Below the pieces are notes generated by a model. The model was not told where the DNA came from and made no database searches. It worked only from the letters and a program-made list of their open reading frames with translations. From the NCBI GenBank assembly GCA_036558265.1, contig DATBFY010000297.1, forward strand, positions 1 through 13,267: a stretch of DNA of 13,267 nucleotides. Reading direction: 5' to 3'. The first letter of the stretch is position 1. Every line of letters begins with the position of its first letter. The position numbers were made by a program, and so were the translations under genes. This DNA is from RYN-433 sp036558265. Lineage in GTDB: Bacteria; Planctomycetota; Phycisphaerae; Tepidisphaerales; Tepidisphaeraceae. This document shows positions 6,054 to 10,929 of the stretch, piece after piece.

Positions 6054-8372
6054 CTACGGGATACCCAGCACGATCGACCGGACGATCGCCGTCGCGCTCG
6101 CGGGCGTGTAGCCCAGGATGCCGTCGATTGGCTCGCCGACCAGCCCGACGCTCAGGTCATCGGGGCTGAAGAGGATGGCCGGACGGCCCTTTACGCTGAT
6201 CGCTTTGAGCCGTGGCCCCTTGAGCTGCCCCACGCTTCGTTTCACCGCATACGGGCGGTAGCCGATCTGGTCGGCGGGGACGCCTAGATTCGCGAAAATC
6301 GGACTGTCGGCGGCCAACGGGGCGAACTTCGCGCCGGCGAGGGCGGTCAGTTCCGATTCCAGCGCCGCCGCCGCTTCGGGATCGCCGCCGGTGGCGTCGG
6401 CCAGCAATGTCCCGCCGCCATCGAGAAACGCCTTCAGGTCGGCCCGGTCAGGCTCCTTGAGCTTGATTCGGCCGGTCGTCGTCAGGTGTGCCAGCGCGTA
6501 CCCCCCCTGCCGCAATGCCCCGTCGCCGAGCTTGACCGTGACAATCGTCAGATCAACACGATCCTGGTTGTGCAGGATGGCCGCCAGGCGGGTCCACCCG
6601 CCGGGCTCGGGGTCCCAGTTGTAGTCGTGCCGGATGCGGGCGATTTTCAGCGTGCGCGTGGCGGGGAGCTTCGGATCGGGCGTGACCAGCCACGACTCGC
6701 CCTTGTACCGCAGGTCCCGTCGCTCGGAACAGTAGAGGAAGAGGTTCGCGAGCAGCTCGTATGCCGGCTCGTGCCCGGCGACCGCGCCGGTCTGCCAGAA
6801 GCGAGCCGGGTCGCCCAGGGGCAGCAGCACCATCAGCTCCCGGGCGCCGTTGGACAACGCCTGCACGCGCGGCGGGTTCTTCCAGCGGGCGTGCGAATAG
6901 AGGTTCTCGAAAACCAGGTGACCGGCCGGCAGCTCGCGGAATTCGTAGGGCGGGAAGAGCTTGGTCCCCAGCTTCTTGAAGCTCGTCGCGAACGCCGGGT
7001 TGGAGCAGTCGGCGTTCGCGAGGATCAGGCCGCCTTGGTAGACAAACTGGCGGAGCTTCTCCTCGTCGGAATTGCTGAACGAAAGCTGCTGATTGCCGGC
7101 GATGTAGAGGATCGGCGCATCATGCAGGTCCTCCACCGCGCCCTTGAGATTGACGATCTGCCAGTTGACCTCGCGCTCGAGCTGGCGGCTGATCCAGCGC
7201 GAGAGGTTTGCCGCGTCGCGCGGGCGCTGGTTCCAGTTGGCGGGGCGCGGGGTGTCGCCGTGCGTGTCGATCTCGTACTGGAGCTTACTCATGACCAGCG
7301 GCGCGCGGCCGCGCGTGAGGAAGAGGACGGCAAAGCACGTGTCGGCCGGGCCCGCGCCCCAGGAACCGTCATCGTTCTGCGTGTCGAGCAGGACGCCAGC
7401 CCCCTGCTTGTACCAGTCCACCGTTCCCAGGTATTTGTAGCCGCTCGCCAGGCCGATGCGTTCGATGCCGTAGAGCGTGTAGAACGGGAACGGGTTTTTC
7501 GCCTGGAAGTACTCGTCGGCGTGAGCATTGATCCAGGCGATGCCGGCGTCGATCGCCTTGTGCGGGGGGTTGCCCCGGCAATCAGCGGCGGCGGCGATGT
7601 GAAGCTGATCGTTCAGGATGAACAGCGACGCCACGCCCGCCGCCGTCATCGACGGCGTCACCGGCATCGCGTTGGAAAAGTGCTTGCCGTAATTCCACCC
7701 CCCCGAGGCATCCTGGTCCTTGAGCCACCTCGTCTCCATCATCCGCCACGCCTTCGCTGGCACTTCCGCCCCCACTTGCTCGGCCGCCCACAGCCCCAGC
7801 ACCGCGAACTGGCTGGCGCTGTGATCCGCACCCTCGTACGGATCGGCCGTGTAGCGAAAGAGGCCGGCGTTGCCGGTCTCGTCGGTGCGCAGGTTCTTCA
7901 ACAGGAGGTCACGGTCGCGCTTGGCCAGTTCCAACATCTCCTTGTGGCGCGAGGCGGGCATCGCGTTCCAGACGAGCAAGCGGCAGCCGAGCGCGTACGT
8001 CCCCTCGATCTCGGCCGTCTTGAGGAACTCAATCGCTGGCGCGAGCCTCGGATCCTGCGCGTTCTCACCGGATGACAGAAGCGTGTAGACGACCAGGGCG
8101 CTCAGGCCCCCCCACTGGCTGGAGTTCTGGATATCGGTCAGGGACATATTGCCGCGCTCGTCGGGCCTGGCGGCCGGACCGGGTTTGGGCAGGTCCCAGT
8201 GACCGTTCGCCTGCACCGAGTACAGGTATGCCTTGGCCTTCCCGATCGCGTGATCGATGAACTTGGGATCGGGCCCCGGGACGTACGGCGGCGGAGAAGC
8301 CGCTGGTGCCGCGCGACATAGGACCGGCGTCAGGATGGTAACGAACGCGCACAGCAGGCGGGTGGCGGTCAT
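6054..8372 (-). CDS. Secreted prenyltransferase-toroid / tandem DUF4159 protein
   Basis: A 772-residue protein with an N-terminal signal peptide (MTATRLLCAFVTILTPVLC, then RAAP). Residues ~35-385 look like the α/α-toroid of prenyltransferases and squalene cyclases: helical repeats with QW-like motifs (AYLYSVQANGHWDLP, QDASGGWNYG, DTQNDDGSWG, DTCFAVLFLTRG). No DXDD cyclase motif is visible, so enzymatic cyclisation is unlikely. From ~403 (NWQIVNLKG) a DUF4159-type module follows with DAPILYIAGNQQL and LRQFVYQGGLILANADCS. A second related module (~615-772) has WTRLAAILHNQDRVDLTIV, LKAFLDGGGTLLADATGG and GRPAILFSPDDLSVGLVGE. The function of DUF4159 is not known; such proteins are common in planctomycetes. 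Start ATG 8372 was chosen over an upstream in-frame start at 8462 because it begins the signal peptide and has AAGGGA about 9 nt upstream. The stop TAG is at 6054-6056. Confidence 0.82.
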   Translation of the reverse strand: MTATRLLCAFVTILTPVLCRAAPAASPPPYVPGPDPKFIDHAIGKAKAYLYSVQANGHWDLPKPGPAARPDERGNMSLTDIQNSSQWGGLSALVVYTLLSSGENAQDPRLAPAIEFLKTAEIEGTYALGCRLLVWNAMPASRHKEMLELAKRDRDLLLKNLRTDETGNAGLFRYTADPYEGADHSASQFAVLGLWAAEQVGAEVPAKAWRMMETRWLKDQDASGGWNYGKHFSNAMPVTPSMTAAGVASLFILNDQLHIAAAADCRGNPPHKAIDAGIAWINAHADEYFQAKNPFPFYTLYGIERIGLASGYKYLGTVDWYKQGAGVLLDTQNDDGSWGAGPADTCFAVLFLTRGRAPLVMSKLQYEIDTHGDTPRPANWNQRPRDAANLSRWISRQLEREVNWQIVNLKGAVEDLHDAPILYIAGNQQLSFSNSDEEKLRQFVYQGGLILANADCSNPAFATSFKKLGTKLFPPYEFRELPAGHLVFENLYSHARWKNPPRVQALSNGARELMVLLPLGDPARFWQTGAVAGHEPAYELLANLFLYCSERRDLRYKGESWLVTPDPKLPATRTLKIARIRHDYNWDPEPGGWTRLAAILHNQDRVDLTIVTVKLGDGALRQGGYALAHLTTTGRIKLKEPDRADLKAFLDGGGTLLADATGGDPEAAAALESELTALAGAKFAPLAADSPIFANLGVPADQIGYRPYAVKRSVGQLKGPRLKAISVKGRPAILFSPDDLSVGLVGEPIDGILGYTPASATAIVRSIVLGIP

Positions 8373-8405
8373 CGGTGTAATCCCTTGTTGCGAAGGCCGA
8401 CGACC

Positions 8406-8434
8406 ATTTGAACCGCGGACCGCGCGTCCGACAA
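8406..8434 (-). promoter_or_regulatory. Candidate promoter of the toroid/DUF4159 gene
   Basis: On the minus strand, TTGTCG (8429-8434) and TCAAAT (8406-8411) are spaced by exactly 17 bp. Each matches the σ70-type consensus at 4 of 6 positions. The site is 34 bp upstream of the start codon and just after the metK terminator, so an independent transcript is reasonable. The spacer contains a GGAC-CGCGC-GTCC palindrome. Prediction by eye only. Confidence 0.35.
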
Positions 8435-8450
8435 TGCCCGATGTCACAGC

Positions 8451-8486
8451 AAAACGGAACACGCCCGCGTGATCGCGGGCGTGTTC
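8451..8486 (-). terminator. Rho-independent terminator of metK
   Basis: A perfect 13-bp stem (8457-8469 with 8474-8486) with a 4-nt loop TGAT, rich in GC. On the minus strand it is followed by CGTTTT from the A run at 8451-8454, a short U tract. It begins 32 bp past the metK stop and separates metK from the same-strand DUF4159 gene. The U tract is short, but the stem is very strong. Confidence 0.85.
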
Positions 8487-8517
8487 GCACGATTCGTCGA
8501 TCAGTGTTTTCTACGCC

Positions 8518-9747
8518 TTACCCGGCCTTTTTTTTACCGATGCCCGCCGCACGCGCCAGGGCCTCGGCCTTGTCCGTCTTCTCCCACGAGAAGCTCCCAT
8601 CCTTGCCGGGGGTGCGGCCGAAATGGCCGTGCCGGGCCGTCTGCTTGTAGATCGGCCGCTGCAGGTCCAGGTGCTTGATGATCCCGCGCGGCGTGAGCGG
8701 GAAATGTTCCTTGATCAGCTCGGCGATCTGGTCCTCGGGGATGACGGCCGTGCCCTCGGTGCTGACGGTCACGCTCACCGGGTTGGCCACGCCGATCGCG
8801 TAGGCGAGTTGCACCTCGGCGCTGCTCGCCAGGCCTGCGGCGACGATGTTCTTGGCGATGTAACGCCCCATGTAGCAGGCCGAGCGATCGACCTTGGAGG
8901 GGTCCTTGCCAGAGAACGCCCCACCGCCGTGCGCGCCGCGCCCGCCGTAGGAATCCACGATGATCTTGCGTCCGGTCAGGCCGGTGTCGCCGTGCGGGCC
9001 GCCGACCACGAACTTACCGGTCGGGTTGATGTGGAAGATGATGTCGTCGTTCCAGAGCTTCCTGGGGACGACCGGGCGGATCACCTGCTCGATGATCTCG
9101 CGCTTGGCCTTCTCCGAGATCACGTCCTTCTTCTTGTCCAGCACCGATTCATCGTGCTGCGTCGAGATGACCACCGTATGCACGGCGACCGGGCGCTCGT
9201 TCACGTACTCGATCGTGACCTGGCTCTTGCCGTCCGGGCGAAGCCACGGGAGCTTGCCCTTCTGCCGCACCTCGGCCAGCTTCTCGACCAGCCGATGCGC
9301 CATGTGGATGGGCAGCGGCATCAGTTCGGGCGTCTCGTCGCAGGCGTAGCCGAACATCAGGCCCTGGTCGCCGGCGCCCATTTCCTTCTGGTCGTCTTCG
9401 GCGCGATCGACACCGCGGGCGATGTCGGGGGACTGGGAGTGCAGCGCGGTGAGCACGCCGCAGGAGTCGGCGTCGAAGCCGATCTCCGGGTGGACGTAAC
9501 CGATCTCACGGATCGTGTTGCGGGCGATCTGGGCAGCATCCACGTACGCCTCGGTGGTGATCTCGCCCGCCAGGACCACCTGGCCGGTCGTCACGAGCGT
9601 TTCGCAGGCGACGCGGCTCCTGGGGTCCTGGGCCAGCAGCGCGTCGAGCACCGCATCGGAAATCTGGTCGGCCACCTTGTCGGGATGGCCCATGGTCACG
9701 GATTCACTTGTGAATAGGTGGGTGCTGCGACGGAATTGCGGGGACAC
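8518..9747 (-). CDS. metK: S-adenosylmethionine synthetase (methionine adenosyltransferase)
   Basis: Cytoplasmic enzyme that makes S-adenosylmethionine from methionine and ATP, releasing phosphate and diphosphate; it supplies methyl groups for the cell. 409 residues, slightly longer than the ~384 of E. coli MetK. Landmark motifs: FTSESVTMGHPDKVADQISD with the catalytic-loop GHPDK at 20-24, GAGDQGLMFGYA at 124-135 and GGGAFSGKDPSKVDRSA at 274-290. All regions are intact. The start is GTG 9747, fixed by GGAGG 6 nt upstream and by where homology to MetK begins; the frame is open to 9852, but that extension looks non-coding. A strong terminator follows, so it is probably monocistronic. I looked for SAM riboswitches in the leader and recognised none. 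Confidence 0.97.
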   Translation of the reverse strand: MSPQFRRSTHLFTSESVTMGHPDKVADQISDAVLDALLAQDPRSRVACETLVTTGQVVLAGEITTEAYVDAAQIARNTIREIGYVHPEIGFDADSCGVLTALHSQSPDIARGVDRAEDDQKEMGAGDQGLMFGYACDETPELMPLPIHMAHRLVEKLAEVRQKGKLPWLRPDGKSQVTIEYVNERPVAVHTVVISTQHDESVLDKKKDVISEKAKREIIEQVIRPVVPRKLWNDDIIFHINPTGKFVVGGPHGDTGLTGRKIIVDSYGGRGAHGGGAFSGKDPSKVDRSACYMGRYIAKNIVAAGLASSAEVQLAYAIGVANPVSVTVSTEGTAVIPEDQIAELIKEHFPLTPRGIIKHLDLQRPIYKQTARHGHFGRTPGKDGSFSWEKTDKAEALARAAGIGKKKAG

Positions 9748-9949
9748 GAGTTTCCTCCGAGTCGGGTAAATGGCTGAGTTATCCAGGAGCGAACGAAAGA
9801 CCCATTTGCCTGTCGGCGGGTGGCCGGGAAACGGGGGTTTGAAAATGTACACCCATGGGGGAGCAGTTGCAAACGGGCGCGAGGGTCCGCGGGTCTGACC
9901 TGGTCGACTGTAACCTGGACACCCCGTATTATTGGACGCTGAGGCCGGT

Positions 9950-9988
9950 GACGGTCCGATCGCCCAAGAGGTTTTGGGCGGGGCCGTC
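9950..9988 (+). promoter_or_regulatory. Long imperfect hairpin upstream of the PEP-CTERM gene
   Basis: Inner stem CGCCCAA (9961-9967), 6-nt loop GAGGTT, TTGGGCG (9974-9980). After a 3-nt bulge (GAT) on one side there is an outer stem, GACGGTCC (9950-9957) with GGGCCGTC (9981-9988), including one G-T pair. That gives 15 pairs. It ends 49 bp before the start codon. It is not followed by a T tract, so it is more likely leader structure than a terminator. No known riboswitch family was recognised. Confidence 0.5.
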
Positions 9989-10017
9989 GATGATGCCGGT
10001 TTTCCTCATCACTCCAT

Positions 10018-10033
10018 TCCACGGAAAGGTGGA
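10018..10033 (+). promoter_or_regulatory. Hairpin covering the PEP-CTERM gene ribosome-binding site
   Basis: TCCAC (10018-10022), loop GGAAAG, GTGGA (10029-10033) is a 5-bp stem that pairs part of the Shine-Dalgarno AAGGTGG (10026-10032), which lies 5 nt before the ATG at 10038. It could dampen translation, but a stem this short arises easily by chance. Confidence 0.3.
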
Positions 10034-10037
10034 TGTC

Positions 10038-10835
10038 ATGAACAAGGGTTGCGCACGATGGTGTGCTGCAGCGGTAGCGGTGTTGTCTTTTGGAAGCTCG
10101 GCCCGGGCGGGATTCCAGATCAATTATACGGTGACGCCCGGCAGCGGGGATCTGGCCGGGAAGAACCTCTTCGAGTTCTATGCCAGGAACGACCAGACGG
10201 GCGAGCAGGCGGGGAGCAAGTCGCTTTTGGCGATGGAGATCACATTCCAGTCGCAGCCGGCGGGGCGGCCGTTCACGTTCGACTTCCGCGACATCGACGG
10301 CGACGGCCAGGCGGATGCGAACGTCTTCGGGAAGGATTTTGACCAATCCAACGCGGCGGCGACGTTCATGCGGTTCGGCACGTACCCCGATTGGATTTCG
10401 GTCCTGCCACGGACGAACACGTACAGCACCAAGGCCGGGGCCAACCCACAGCAGAGCTATGGGAACCTGGACAACATCCAGGTCACCGGTTTCAGCCAGA
10501 ACAAGGCCCTGGACGCGACGCAGGGGATGGGGCAGTTCTTCGGGGCGGCGGTCGTTGATCAGGGGGTGGACATCCACGTCTTCGGGCAGATGGCCGCCGA
10601 GAAGGGCGGACCGTCGGGCACGGGCTCGTCGCTGGCGCAGAGCGCCCCGGTCGTCACGCTGCTCGCGGGGCCTCAGGCGACGTCGGCGCTGCTGAGCGCC
10701 GAGTCGGCGGCGAGCGTGGAACAGGGGGCGTTCGTGCCGGTGGACATCGTCGCCAGCGCGCCCGAGCCGGGGACGCTGGGGCTGCTGGCGCTCGTCGGGG
10801 CGGCGATGGTCGCGCGACGGCGACGGATGCGCTGA
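10038..10835 (+). CDS. PEP-CTERM sorting-domain protein
   Basis: A 265-residue exported protein of unknown function. A signal peptide (MNKGCARWCAAAVAVLSFG, then SSARA) is followed by a β-rich extracellular domain. At 85-93, DIDGDGQAD looks like a calcium-binding dockerin/thrombospondin-3 type loop. The last 24 residues (242-265) form a PEP-CTERM signal: PEP, a hydrophobic helix (GTLGLLALVGAAMVA) and RRRRMR. In the known pathway, exosortase recognises this tail and anchors or releases the protein at the surface; no exosortase is in this window. The start ATG 10038 has AAGGTGG 5 nt upstream and begins the signal peptide; in-frame codons back to 9855 are rejected. Cargo domain identity was not recognised. 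Confidence 0.88.
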   Translation: MNKGCARWCAAAVAVLSFGSSARAGFQINYTVTPGSGDLAGKNLFEFYARNDQTGEQAGSKSLLAMEITFQSQPAGRPFTFDFRDIDGDGQADANVFGKDFDQSNAAATFMRFGTYPDWISVLPRTNTYSTKAGANPQQSYGNLDNIQVTGFSQNKALDATQGMGQFFGAAVVDQGVDIHVFGQMAAEKGGPSGTGSSLAQSAPVVTLLAGPQATSALLSAESAASVEQGAFVPVDIVASAPEPGTLGLLALVGAAMVARRRRMR

Positions 10836-10879
10836 TCCCTCGATTGTCAAAATTCTGTGGCCCTCATTCTCGCGCGGTC

Positions 10880-10919
10880 CCTTGGGCGAGCGGTTGTGGT
10901 TATAATCCGCCGCCCAAGG
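10880..10919 (+). promoter_or_regulatory. Inverted repeat around the -10 box and ribosome-binding site of the dehydrogenase gene
   Basis: CCTTGGGCG (10880-10888) and CGCCCAAGG (10911-10919) are perfect 9-bp inverted repeats separated by 22 bp. The gap contains a consensus TATAAT (10901-10906) and the right arm overlaps the Shine-Dalgarno AAGGAG (10916-10921). The arrangement could be an operator or, if transcription starts upstream, an RBS-sequestering stem. Function is inferred only. Confidence 0.4.
10901..10906 (+). promoter_or_regulatory. Candidate -10 box (TATAAT) of the dehydrogenase gene
   Basis: A perfect TATAAT sits 23 bp before the ATG at 10930, in an otherwise GC-rich 94-bp gap. 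That would give a short leader carrying AAGGAG. No good -35 is seen at 16-18 bp; TTGGGC at 10882 is only 13 bp away. If real, the promoter may depend on an activator. Confidence 0.4.
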
Positions 10920-10929
10920 AGACCTGCCG

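Larger units (their letters stand above)
9748..10037. other. Divergent intergenic region between metK and the PEP-CTERM gene
   Basis: 290 bp holding the 5' regions of two divergent genes. Seen here: the metK ribosome-binding site (GGAGG on the minus strand at about 9754-9758), a long imperfect hairpin at 9950-9988, a repeated ACCTGG (9898-9903 and 9913-9918), and a hairpin over the PEP-CTERM ribosome-binding site. A TTGGAC (9932-9937) could be a -35 box but has no good -10 partner. No gene or known riboswitch was recognised. Confidence 0.6.

Noticed and set aside
6486..8075. 529-codon plus-strand open frame opposite the toroid/DUF4159 gene
   Set aside because: Shadow of the minus-strand gene, with no domain motifs and biased composition.
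8623..9717. 364-codon plus-strand open frame opposite metK
   Set aside because: MetK motifs on the minus strand are unambiguous; this is the antisense shadow.
9748..9940. SAM riboswitch ahead of metK
   Set aside because: I looked for the conserved cores of the SAM-I/IV, SAM-II and SAM-III types on the minus strand and saw none; only weak complementarity (AAATGG/CCATTT) is present. A covariance-model search would settle it.
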